Positions 34,641 to 46,581 of a stretch of 64,000 nucleotides of DNA are shown here, in pieces. Origin of the DNA: Rhipicephalus microplus. Its lineage: Eukaryota; Arthropoda; Arachnida; Ixodida; Ixodidae. A program made the translations under genes and the position numbers. The DNA lies in assembly GCF_043290135.1 (NCBI RefSeq), contig NC_134707.1, forward strand, positions 139,439,319-139,503,318. Reading direction: 5' to 3'. Under the pieces are notes generated by a model that saw nothing but the letters and a program-made list of their open reading frames with translations, searched no databases and had not been told where the DNA came from. Positions within the stretch are counted from its first letter, which is position 1. Each line of letters opens with the position of its first letter.

Positions 34641-37600
34641 TTGCGGAGTTTCAAGTTGTGGAGTTTCTAGTTTTGGATTTTCTAGCTGTGGAGTTTCTAG
34701 TTGCGGAGTTTTTAGTTGCGGAGTTTCTGGTTGTGGAGTTTCTAGTTCTGGAGTCTGTAGTTGTGGAGTATCTATTTGTTGGGTTTCAAGTTGTGGAGTT
34801 TCTAGTTGTTGAGTTTCTAGTAGTTGAGTTTCCAGTTGCCGAGTTTCTAGTTGCGAAATCTCAAGTCGTGGAGTTTCTAGCTGTGGAGTTTCTAGTTGCG
34901 GAGTTTCTAGTTGTGGATTTTGTAGTTGTGGAGTATATAGTTGTGGTGTTTCAAGTTGTGGAGTATCTAGTTGCGGAGTTTCTAGTTGCAGAGTTTCTCG
35001 TTCCGGAGTTTTCTAGTTGTGAAGTTTCTAGTTGTGGATTTTCTAGCTGTGGAGTTTCTAGTTGCGGAGTTTCTAGTTGTGGGGTTCGAAGTTGTGGAGT
35101 TCGTAGTTGCGGAGTTTCTAGTTGTGAAGTCTCTAGTTAGGGAGTTTCCAGTTGTGGAGTTTCTAGCTGTGGAGTTTTTCGTTGTGGAGTTTCTAGTTGC
35201 AGAGTTTCTAGTAGCGGAGTTTTCTAGTTGTGGAGATTCTAGTGGCGGAGTTTCTAGTTGCGAAGTTTCAAGTTCTGGAGTTTCTAGTTGTGGATTTTCT
35301 AGCTGTGGAGTTTCTAGTTGCGGAGTTTTTAGTTGCGGAGTTTTTGGTTGTGGAGTTTCTAGTTCTGGAGTCTGTAGTTGTGGAGTATCTATTTGTTGGG
35401 TTTCAAGTTGTGGAGTTTCTAGTTGTGGAGTTTCTAGTTGTTGAGTTTCTAGTAGTTGAGTTTCCAGTTGCCGAGTTTCTAGTTGCGAAATCTCAAGTCG
35501 TGGAGTTTCTAGCTGTGGAGTTTCTAGTTGCGAAGTTTCAAGTTGTCGAGTTTGTAGTTGCGGAGTCGCTAGTTGTGGAGTTTCTAGTTGCGGAGTTGCT
35601 AGCTGTGGAGTTTCTAGTTGCGGAGTCTCTAATTGTGCAGTCTCTAGTTTTGGAGTCTCTAGTTGTGGAGTATCTAGTTGTGGAGTTTATAGTTGTGGAG
35701 TTTCTAGCTGTGGAGATTCTAGTTGCGGAGTTTCTAGTTGCAGAGTTTCTAGTTGCGGAGTTTCTTGTTGCAGAGTTTCTAGTTGTGGAGTTTCTAGTTG
35801 TGAAGTTTTAGTTGTGGAGTTTCAAGTTGTGGAATTCATAGGTGTGGAGTTTCTAGTTGTGGAGTTTCTAGTTTTCGAGTTTCTAGTTACGCAGTTTCTA
35901 GTTGTGGAGTTTTTAGTTGTGGAGCTTTTATAAGAGAAGTCTCTAGTTGTTGAGTCTCTAGTTGTGGAAGTTCTAGTTGTGGAGTTTCTAGTTGCACAGT
36001 TTCTAGATGTGGAGTTTCTAGTTGTGGAGTTTCTGGCTGTGGAGTTTATAGTTGCGGAGAATCTAGTAACGGAGTTTCTAGTTGTGGAGTTTCTAGTTGT
36101 GGAGTTTCTAGTTGTAGAGTTTCTAGTTGCGAAGTTTCAAGTTGTGGAGTTTCTAGTTGTGGAGTTTCTAGTTGTGGAGTTTCTAGTTGTGGGGTTCGTA
36201 GTTGTGGGGTTCGTAGTTGTGCAGTTCTAGTTGTGGAGTCTCTAGTTGGGGAGTTTCCAGTTGTGGAGTTTCTAGCTGTGGAGTTTTGCGTTGCGGAGTT
36301 TCTAGTTGCAGAGTTTCTAGTAGCAGAGTTTTCTAGTTGTGGAGATTCTAGTGGCGGAGTTTCTAGTAGCGGAGTTTCAAGTTGTGGAGTTTCTAGTTGT
36401 GGATTTTCTAGCTGTGGAGTTTCTAGTTGCGGAGTTTTTAGTTGTGGAGTTTCTGGTTGTGGAGTTTCTAGTTCTGGAGTCTGTAGTTGTGGAGTATCTA
36501 TTTGTTGGGTTTCAAGTTGAGGAGTTTCTAGTTGTTGAGTTTCTAGTAGTTGAGTTTCCAGTTGCCGAGTTTCTAGTTGCGAAATCTCAAGTTGTGGAGT
36601 TTCTAGCTGTGGAGTTTCTAGTTGCGGAGTTTCTAGTTGCAGAGTTTCTAGTTGCGGAGTTTCTAGTTGTGGAGTTTCTAGTTGTTGAGTTTCTAGTCGC
36701 CGAGTTCTTTAGTTGCGAAGTCTCAAGTTGTGGAGTTTCTAGCTGTGGAATTTCTAGTTGTGGAGTGTCTACTTGTGGAGTTTCTAGTTGTGGAGTTTCT
36801 AGTTGTGGAGTTTCTATTTGTAGTTTTTATTTTTCGAGTTTGTAGTTGTAGATTTTCTAATTGCAGAGTTCCTAGTTGTGGAGTTTCTAGTTGTGGAGTT
36901 TCTTGTTGGGGAGTTTCTAGTTGTGAAGTTTCTAATTGTGGATTTTCTAGTTGCGGAGTTTCTAGTTGCGGAGTTTCTAGTTGTGGAGTTTTTCGTTGAG
37001 GAGTCTCTAGTTGTGGGGTCTCTAGTTGTGGAGTTTCTAGTTGTGGAGTCTCTAGTTGGGGAGTTTCGAGTTGTGGAGTTTCTAGCTGTGGAGTTTTTCG
37101 TCGCGGAGTTTCTAGTTGCAGAGTTTCTAGTAGCGGAGTTTTCTAGTTGTGGAGATTCTAGTGGCGGAGTTTCTAGTTGCGGAGTTTCAAGTTGTGGAGT
37201 TTCTAGTTGTGGACATTCTAGCTGTGGAGTTTCTAGTTGCGGAGTTTTTAGTTGTGGAGTTTCTGGTTGTGGAGTTTCTAGTTCTGGAGTCTGTAGTTGT
37301 GGAGTATCTATTTGTTGGGTTTAAAGTTGTGGAGTTTCTAGTTGTGGAGTTTCCAGTTGTTGAGTTTTTAGTAGTTGAGTTTCTAGTTGCCGAGTTTCTA
37401 GTTGCGAAATCTCAAGTCGTGGAGTTTCTAGCTGTGGAGTTTCTAGTTGCGGAGTTTCTAGTTGCGGAGTTTCTAGTTGTGGATTTTGTAGTTGTGGAGT
37501 ATATAGTTGTGGTGTTTCAAGTTGTGGAGTTTCTAGTTGCGGAGTTTGTAGTTGCAGAGTTTCTAGTTCCGGAGTTTTCTAGTTGTGGAGTTTCTAGTTG

Positions 37601-40439
37601 CGGAGTTTCTAGTTGTGGAGCTTCAAGTTGTGGAGTTTCTCGTTGTGGAGTTTCTAGTTGTGGAGTTTGTAGTTGTGGAGTATCTAGTTGTGGACTTTCA
37701 AGTTGTGGAGTTTCTAGTTGTGGAGTTTCTAGTTGTTAATTTTCTAGCTGTGGAGTTTCTATTTGCGGAGTTTCTAGCTGCAGAGTTTCTAGTTGTGGAT
37801 TTTCTAGCTGTGGAATTTCTGGTTGCAGAGTTTTTAGTTGCGGTGTTTCTAGTTGTAGAGTTTCTAGTTGTTGAGTTTCTAGTTGCCGAGTTCTTTAGTT
37901 GCGAAGTCTCAAGTTGTAGAGTTTCTAGCTGTGGAGTTTCTAGTTGCGGAGTTTCTAGTTGCGGAGTTTCTAGTTGCGGAGTTTCTAGTTGTGCAGTTTT
38001 AGTTGTGGAGTCTCTAGTTGTGGAGTTTCTTGTTGTTGATTTTCTATCTGTGGAGTTTCTATTTGCGGAGTTTCTAGTTGCAGAGTTTCTAGTTGTGGAT
38101 TTTCTAGCTGTGGAATTTCTGCTTGCAGAGTTTTTAGTTGCGGTGTTTCTAGTTGTGGAGTTTCTAGTTGTTGAGTTTGTAGTTGCCGAGTTCTTTAGTT
38201 GCGAAGTCTCAAGTTGTAGAGTTTCTAGCTGTGGAGTTTCTAGTGGCGGAGTTTCTAGTTGCGGAGTTTCTAGTTGTGAATTTTTTAGTTGTGGAGTCTC
38301 TAGTTGTGGACTTTCTAGTTGTGGAGTGTCTACTTGTTGAGTTTCTAGTTGTGGAGTTTCTATTTGTTGTTTTTAGTTTTCGAGTTTGTAGTTGTAGATT
38401 TTCTAGTTGCAGAGTTCCTAGTTTTGGAGTATCTAGTTGCGGAGTCTCTAATTGTGCAGTCTCTAGTTGTGGAGTTTCTGGTTGTGGAGTTTCTAGTTGC
38501 GAAGTCTCAAGTTGTTGAGTTTCTAGTTGTGGAGTTTCTAGTTGTGGGGTTCGTAGTTGTGGGGTTCGTAGTTGTGCAGTTTCTAGTTGTGGAGTATCTA
38601 CTTGTGGAGTTTCCATTTGTGGTGTTTCTAGCTGTGGAGTTTCTAGTTGCGGAGTTTCTAGATGCAGAGTTTCTAGTTGTGGAGTTTCTAGTTGTTGAGT
38701 TTCTAGTTGCCGAGTTTCTAGTTGCGAAGTCTCAAGTCGTGGAGTTTCTAGCTGCGGAGTTTCTAGTTGCGGAGCTTCTAGTGGCGGAGTTTCTAGTTGT
38801 GGAATTTGTAGTTGTGGAGTATCTAGTTTTGGTGTTTCAAGTTGTGGAGTTTCTAGCTGTGGAGTTTCTAGTTGCGGAGTTTCTAGTTGCAGAGTTTCTA
38901 GTTGCGGAGTTTCTAGTTGCGGAGTTTCTAGTTGTGGAGTTTCTAGTTGTTGAGTTTCTAGTCGCCGAGTTCTAGAGTTGCGAAGTCTCAAGTTGTGGAG
39001 TTTCTAGCTGTGGAATATCTAGTTGTTGAGTTTCTAGTTGCGGAGTTTCTAGTTCTGGAGTTTTTAGCTGTGGTGTCTCAAGTTGTGGAGTCTCTAGTTG
39101 TGGAGTTTCTAGTTGTGGAGTGTCTACTTGTGGAGTTTCTAGTTGTGGAGATTCTAGTTGTAGAGTTTCTATTTGTAGTTTTTATTTTTCGAGTTTGTAG
39201 TTGTAGATTTTCTAGTTGCAGAGTTTCTAAATGTGGAGTTTCTAGTTGTGGAGTTTCTTGTTGGGCTGTTTCTAGTCGTGAAGTTTCTAATTGTGGATTT
39301 TCTAGTTGCGGAATTTCTAGTTGCGAAGTTTCTAGTTGGGGAGTTTCTACTTGAATTTATAGTTGTGGATTTTCTAGTTCCACAGTTTCGAGTTGCAAAG
39401 TTTCAAGTTGTCGAGTTTGTAGTTGCGGAGTCGCTAGTTGTGGAGTTTCTAGTTGCGGAGTTGCTAGCTGTGGAGTTTCTAGTTGCGGAGTCTCTAATTG
39501 TGCAGTCTCTAGTTTTGGAGTCTCTATTTGTGGAGTTTCTAGTTGTGGAGTTTATAGTTGTGGAGTTTCTAGCTGTGGAGATTCTAGTTGCGGAGTTTCT
39601 AGTTGCAGAGTTTCTAGTTGCGGAGTTTCTTGTTGCAGAGTTTGTAGTTGTGGAGTTTCTAGTTGTGAAGTTTTAGTTGTGGAGTTTCAAGTTGTGGAAT
39701 TCATAGGTGTGGAGTTTCTAGTTGTGGAGTTTCTAGTTTTCGAGTTTCTAGTTACGGAGTTTCTAGTTGTGGAGTTTTTAGTTATGGAGCTTTTAGTTGA
39801 GGAGTCTCTAGTTGTTGAGTCTCTAGTTGTGGAAGTTCTAGGTGTGGAGTTTCTAGTTGCGGAGTTTCTTGTTGCGGAGTTTCTAGATGTGGAGTTTCAA
39901 GTTGTGGAGTTTCTGGCTGTGGAGTTTATAGTTGCGGAGTTTCTAGTATCGGAGTTTCTAGTTGTGGAGTTTCTAGTTGTGGAGTTTCTAGTTGTAGAGT
40001 TTCTAGTTGCGAAGTCTCAAGTTGTGGAGTTTCTAGTTGTGGAGTTTCTAGTGGCGGAGTTTCTAGTTGCAGAGTTTCTAGTTGCGGAGTTTTCTAGTTG
40101 TGGAGTTTCTAGTGGCGGAGTTTCTAGTTGCGGAGCTTCAAGTTGTGGAGTTTCTAGTTGTGGAGTTTCTAGTTGTGGAGTTTGTAGTTGTGGAGTATCT
40201 AGTTGTGGGCTTTCAAGTTGTGGAGTTTCTAGTTGTGGAGTTTCTAGTTGCGGAGTTTTCTAGTCGCGGAGTCTGTAGTTGTGGAGTTTCTAGTTGTGGA
40301 ATTTCTAGTTACGGAGTTTCTAGTTGTGGAGCTTTCAGTTGAGGAGCCCCTAGTTGTTGAGTCTCTAGTTGTGGAATTTCTAGTTGTGGAGTTTCTAGTT
40401 GTGGAGTTTCTAGTTGTGGAATTTCAAGTTGTGGAGTCT

Positions 40440-43400
40440 CTAGTGGCGGAGTGAGTTTCTAGTTGCGGAGTTTCTGGTTGTGGAGTTTCTAGTTGCGGAG
40501 CCAGTAGTTGTGGAGTTTCTAGTTGTGGAGTTTCTAGTGTTTGAATTTCTAGTTGCCGAGTTCTTTAGTTGCGAAGTCTCAAGTTGTGGAGTTTCTAGCT
40601 GTGAAGTTTCTAGTTGCGGAGTTTCTAGTTGTGGAGTTTTTAGTTGAGGAGTCTCTAGTTGTGGAGTCTCTAGTTGTTGAGTTTCTAGTTGCCGAGTTTC
40701 TAGTTGCGAAGTCTCAAGTCGTGGAGTTTCTAGCTGCGGAGTTTCTAGTTGCGGAGCTTCTAGTGGCGGAGTTTCTAGTTGTGGAATTTGTAGTTGTGGA
40801 GTATCTAGATTTGGTGTTTCAAGTTGTGGAGTTTCTAGCTGTGGAGTTTCTAGTTGCGGAGTTTCTAGTTGCAGAGTTTCTAGTTGCGGAGTTTCTAGTT
40901 GTGGAGTTTCTAGTTGTTGAGTTTCTAGTCGCCGAGTTCTAGAGTTGTGAAGTCTCAAGTTGTGGAGTTTCTAGCTGTGGAATTTCTAGTTGTTGAGTTT
41001 CTAGTTGCGGAGTTTCTAGTTGTGGAGTTTTTAGCTGTGGTGTCTCTAGTTGTGGAGTCTCTAGTTGTGGAGTTTTTAGTTGTGGAGTGTCTACTTGTGG
41101 AGTTTCTAGTTGTGGAGTTTCTAGTTGTGGAGTTTCTATTTGTAGTTTTTATTTTTCGAGTTTGTAGTTGTAGATTTTCTAATTGCAGAGTTCCTAGTTG
41201 TGGAGTTTCTAGTTGTGGAGTTTCTTGTTGGGGAGTTTCTAGTTGTGAAGTTTCTAATTGTGGATTTTATAGTTGCGGAATTTCTAGTTGCGAAGTTTCT
41301 AGTTGGGGAGTTTCTACTTGAGTTTATAGCTGCGGATTTTCTAGTTCCACAGTTTCGAGTTGCAAAGTTTCAAGTTGTCGAGTTTGTAGTTGCGGAGTCG
41401 CTAGTTGTGGAGTTTCTAGTTGCGGAGTTGCTAGCTGTGGAGTTTCTAGCTGCGGAGTCTCTAATTGTGCAGTCTCTAGTTTTGGAGTCTCTAGTTGTGG
41501 AGTTTCTAGTTGTGGAGTTTATAGATGTGGAGTTTCTAGCTGTGGAGATTCTAGTTGCGGAGTTTCTAGTTGCAGAGTTTCTAGTTGCGGAGTTTCTTGT
41601 TGCAGAGTTTCTAGTTGTGGAGTTTCTAGTTGTGAAGTTTTAGTTGTGGAGTTTCAAGTTGTGGAATTCATAGGTGTGGAGTTTCTAGTTGTGGAGTTTC
41701 TAGTTGCGGAGTTTCTAGTTGCGGAGTTTCTAGTTGTGAATTTTTTAGTTGTGGAGTCTCTAGTTGTGGACTTTCTAGTTGTGGAGTGTCTACTTGTTGA
41801 GTTTCTAGTTGTGGAGTTTCTATTTGTTGTTTTTAGTTTTCGAGTTTGTAATGTAGATTTTCTAGTTGCAGAGTTCCTAGTTTTGGAGTATCTAGTTGCG
41901 GAGTCTCTAATTGTGCAGTCTCTAGTTTTGGAGTCTCTAGTTGTGGAGTTTCTGGTTGTGGAGTTTATAGTTGTGGAATTTCTAACTGTGGAGATTCTAC
42001 TTGCGGAGTTTCTAGTTGCAGAGTTTCTAGTTGTGGAGTTTCTTGTTGTGGAGTTTTAGTTGTGGAGTTTAAAGTTGTGGAATTTATAAGTGTGGAGTTT
42101 CTAGTTGTGGAGTTTCTAGTTTTCGGGTTTCTAATTACGGAGTTTCTAGTTGTGGAGTTTCTAGTTGAGGAGCTTTTAGTTGAGGAGTCTCTAGTTGTTG
42201 AGTCTCTAGTTGTGGAATTTCTAGTTGTGGAGTTTCTAGTTGTGGAGTTTCTAGTTGTGGAATTTCAAGTTGTGGAGTCTCTAGTGGCGGAGTGAGTTTC
42301 TAGTTGCGGAGTTTCTGGTTGTGGAGTTTCTAGTTGCGGAGCCAGTAGTTGTGGAGTTTCTAGTTGTGGAGTTTCTAGTTGTGGAGTTTCTAGTGTTTGA
42401 ATTTCTAGTTGCCGAGTTCTTTAGTTGCGAAGTCTCAAGTTGTGGAGTTTCTAGCTGTGAAGTTTCTAGTTGCGGAGTTTCTAGTTGCGGAGTTTCTAGT
42501 TGTGGAGTTTTTAGTTGAGGAGTCTCTAGTTGTGGAGTCTCTAGTTGTTGAGTTTCTAGTTGCCGAGTTTCTAGTTGCGAAGTCTCAAGTCGTGGAGTTT
42601 CTAGCTGCGGAGTTTCTAGTTGCGGAGCTTCTAGTGGCGGAGTTTCTAGTTGTGGAATTTGTAGTTGTGGAGTATCTAGATTTGGTGTTTCAAGTTGTGG
42701 AGTTTCTAGCTGTGGAGTTTCTAGTTGCGGAGTTTCTAGTTGCAGAGTTTCTAGTTGCGGAGTTTCTAGTTGTGGAGTTTCTAGTTGTTGAGTTTCTAGT
42801 CGCCGAGTTCTAGAGTTGCGAAATCTCAAGTTGTGGAGTTTCTAGCTGTGGAATTTCTAGTTGTTGAGTTTCTAGTTGCGGAGTTTCTAGTTGTGGAGTT
42901 TTAACTGTGGTGTCTCTAGTTGTGGAGTCTCTAGTTGTGGAGTTTCTAGTTGTGGAGTGTCTACTTGTGGAGTTTCTAGTTGTGGAGTTTCTAGTTGTGG
43001 AGTTTCTATTTGTAGTTTTTATTTTTCGAGTTTGTAGTTGTAGATTTTCTAATTGCAGAGTTCCTAGTTGTGGAGTTTCTAGTTGTGGAGTTTCTTGTTG
43101 GGGAGTTTCTAGTTGTGAAGTTTCTAATTGTGGATTTTCTAGTTGCGGAATTTCTAGTTGCGAAGTTTCTAGTTGGGGAGTTTCTACTTGAGTTTATAGC
43201 TGCGGATTTTCTAGTTCCACAGTTTCGAGTTGCAAAGTTTCAAGTTGTCGAGTTTGTAGTTGCGGAGTCGCTAGTTGTGGAGTTTCTAGTTGCGGAGTTG
43301 CTAGCTGTGGAGTTTCTAGCTGCGGAGTCTCTAATTGTGCAGTCTCTAGTTTTGGAGTCTCTAGTTGTGGAGTTTCTAGTTGTGGAGTTTATAGATGTGG

Positions 43401-44030
43401 AGTTTCTAGCTGTGGAGATTCTAGTTGCAGAGTTTCTAGTTGCAGAGTTTCTAGTTGCGGAGTTTCTTGTTGCAGAGTTTCTAGTTGTGGAGTTTCTAGT
43501 TGTGAAGTTTTAGTTGTGGAGTTTCAAGTTGTGGAATTCATAGGTGTGGAGTTTCTAGTTGTGGAGTTTATAGTTGCGGAGTTTCTAGTTGCGGAGTTTC
43601 TAGTTGTGAATTTTTTAGTTGTGGAGTCTCTAGTTGTGGACTTTCTAGTTGTGGAGTGTCTACTTGTTGAGTTTCTAGTTGTGGAGTTTCTATTTGTTGT
43701 TTTTAGTTTTCGAGTTTGTAGTTGTAGATTTTCTAGTTGCAGAGTTCCTAGTTTTGGAGTATCTAGTTGCGGAGTCTCTAATTGTGCAGTCTCTAGTTTT
43801 GGAGTCTCTAGTTGTGGAGTTTCTGGTTGTGGAGTTTATAGTTGTGGAATTTCTAACTGTGGAGATTCTACTTGCGGAGTTTCTAGTTGCAGAGTTTCTA
43901 GTTGTGGAGTTTCTTGTTGGGGAGTTTTAGTTGTGGAGTTTAAAGTTGTGGAATTTATAGGTGTGGAGTTTCTAGTTGTGGAGTTTCTAGTTTTCGGGTT
44001 TCTAATTACGGAGTTTCTAGTTGTGGAGTT
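40440..44030 (+). repeat. Tandem pair of 1.8-1.9-kb higher-order blocks (about 40440-42160 and 42290-44030)
   Basis: The offset between copies is 1856 bp in the left part and 1870 bp in the right part. The small shift means the copies differ by short indels. Both contain GCTGCGGATTTTCTAG, TATAGATGTGG and the marker pair TATTTTTCGAG and TATTTGTTGTTTTTAG. Confidence 0.7.
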
Positions 44031-44429
44031 TCTAGTTGTGGAGTTTCTAGTTGTGGAGCTTTTAGTTGAGTTGTGGAGCTCTAGTTGTGGAGTTTCTAGT
44101 TGTGGAGTGTCTACTTGTGGAGTTTCTAGTTGTGGAGTTTCTAGCTGTGGAGTTTCTAGTTGCAGGGTTTCTAGTTTCGGAGTTTTCTAGTGGTGGAGTT
44201 TCTAGTTGCGGAGTTTCAGGTTGTGGAGTTTCTAGTTGTGGAGTTTGTAGTTGTGGAGTTTCTAGTTGTGGAGTTTTTAGTTGTGGAGTTTCTACTTGAG
44301 TTTATAGTTGCGGATTTTCTAGTTGCAGAGTTTTAAGTTGTCGAGTTTCTAGTTGCGGAGTCTCTAGTTGTGGAGTTTCTAGTTGCGGAGTTTCTAGCTG
44401 TGGAGTTTCTAGTTGCGGAGTCTCTAGTT

Positions 44430-44760
44430 GTGCAGTCTCTGGTTTTGGAGTCTCTGGTTGTGGAGTTTCTAGTTGTGGAGTTTCTAGCTGCGGAGTTTCA
44501 AGTTGCGGAGTCTCTAGTTGTGCAGTCTCTAGCTGTGGAGTCTCTGGCTGTGGAGTTTCTAGTTGTGGAGTTTCTATTTGCTGAGTCTCTAGCTGTGCAG
44601 TCTCTGGTTTTGGAGTCTCTGGTTGTGGAGTTTCTAGTTGTGGAGTTTCTAGCTGTGGAGTTTCAAGTTGCGGAGTCTCTAGTTGTGCAGTCTCTAGCTG
44701 TGGAGTCTCTGGCTGTGGAGTTTCTAGTTGTGGAGTTTCTAGTTGTGGAGTTTCTATTTG
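44430..44760 (+). repeat. 165-bp (11-unit) tandem duplication in a variant patch
   Basis: GGTTTTGGAG occurs at 44441 and 44606, and AGCTGTGGAGTCTCTGG at 44531 and 44696, both 165 bp apart. The patch is rich in TCTCTGG and GTGCAGTCTC variants that are rare elsewhere. The 15-bp phase is unbroken for several hundred bases around it. Confidence 0.8.
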
Positions 44761-45340
44761 CTGAGTTTCTTGTTGCGGAGTTTCTAGTTGTAGATTTTCT
44801 GGCTGTGGAGTTTCTAGTTGCGGAGTTTCTAGTTGTTAAGTTTCTAGTTGTGAGGTTTTTAGTTGTTGAGTTTCTAGTTTTCGAGTTTCTAGTTGTGGAG
44901 TCTCTAGTTGTGGAGTTTCTAGTTGTGGAGTTTCTAGTTGTGGAGTTTCTAGTTGCGAAGTCTCAAGTTGTTGAGTTTCTAGTTGTGGAGTTTCTAGTTG
45001 TGGGGTTCGTAGTTGTGCAGTTTCTAGTTGTGGAGTATCTACTTGTGGAGTTTCCATTTGTGGTGTTTCTAGCTGTGGAGTTTCTAGTTGTGGAGTTTCT
45101 AGTTGCGGAGTTTCTAGTTGCGGAGCTTCAAGTTGTGGAGTTTCTAGTTGTGGAGTTTCTAGTTGTGGAGTTTGTAGTTGTGGAGTATCTAGTTGTGGGC
45201 TTTCAAGTTGTGGAGTTTCTAGTTGTTGAGTCTCTAGTTGTGGAATTTCTAGTTGTGGAGTTTCTAGTTGTGGAGTTTCTAGTTGTGGAATTTCAAGTTG
45301 TGGAGTCTCTGGTGGCGGAGTGAGTTTCTAGTTGCGGAGT

Positions 45341-46581
45341 TTCTGTTTGTGGAGTTTCTAGTTGCGGAGCCAGTAGTTGTGGAGTTTCTAGTTGTGGAGT
45401 TTCTAGTGTTTGAATTTCTAGTTGCCGAATTCTTTAGTTGCGAAGTCTCAAGTTGTTGAGTTTCTAGCTGTGAAGTTTCTAGTTGCGGAGTTTCTAGTTG
45501 CGGAGTTTCTAGTTGTGGAGTTTTTAGTTGAGGAGTCTCTAGTTGTGGGGTCTCTAGTTGTGGAGTTTCTAGTTGTGGAGTGTTTACTTGTGGAGTTTCT
45601 AGTTGTGGAGTTTCTAGTTGTGGAGTTTCTAGTCGTGGAGTCTGTAGTTGTGGAGTAGCTATTTGTTGGGTTTCAAGTTATGGAGTTTTTGGCTGTGGAG
45701 TTTCTAGTTGTGGAGTTTCTAGTTGTTGAGTATCTAGTTGCCGAGTTTCTAGTTGCGAAGTCTCAAGTCGTGGAGTTTCTAGCTGCGGAGTTTCTAGTTG
45801 CGGAGCTTCTAGTGGCGGAGTTTCTAGTTGTGGAATTTGTAGTTGTGGAGTATCTAGTTTTGGTGTTTCAAGTTGTGGAGTTTCTAGCTGTGGAGTTTCT
45901 AGTTGCGGAGTTTCTAGTTGCAGAGCTTCTAGTTGCGGAGTTTCTAGTTGCGGAGTTTCTAGTTGTGGAGTTTCTAGTTGTTGAGTTTCTAGTGGCCGAG
46001 TTCTTTAGTTGCGAAGTCTCAAGTTGTGGAGTTTCTAGCTGTGGAATTTCTAGTTGTTGAGTTTCTAGATCCGGAGTTTCTAGTTGTGGAGTTTTTAGCT
46101 GTGGAGTCTCTAGTTGTGGAGTCTCTAGTTGTGGAGTTTCTAGTTGTGGAGTGTCTACTTGTGGAGTTTCTAGTTGTGGAGAATCTAGTTGTAGAGTTTC
46201 TATTTGTAGTTTTTATTTTTCGAGTTTGTAGTTGTAGATTTTCTAGTTGCAGAGTTCCTAAATGTGGAGTTTCTAGTTGTGGAGTTTCTTGTTGGGGTGT
46301 TTATAGTTGTGAAGTTTCTAATTGTGGATTTTCTAGTTGCGGAATTTCTAGTTGCAAAGTTTCTAGTTGGGGAGTTTCTACTTGAATTTATAGTTGTGGA
46401 TTTTCTAGTTCCACAGTTTCGAGTTGCAAAGTTTCAAGTTGTCGAGTTTGTAGTTGCGGAGTCGCTAGTTGTGGAGTTTCTAGTTGCGGAGTTGCTAGCT
46501 GTGGAGTTTCTAGTTGCGGAGTCTCTAATTGTGCAGTCTCTAGTTTTGGAGTCTCTATTTGTGGAGTTTCTAGTTGTGTAG
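45341..46581 (+). repeat. 1.2-kb higher-order block (matches 27170-28410)
   Basis: Matches at an offset of 18171 bp, including CTAGATCCGGAG, CCTAAATGTGG and CTACTTGAATTTATAG. Small differences, such as GAGAATC near 46180 against GAGATTC near 28009, separate the copies. Confidence 0.7.
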
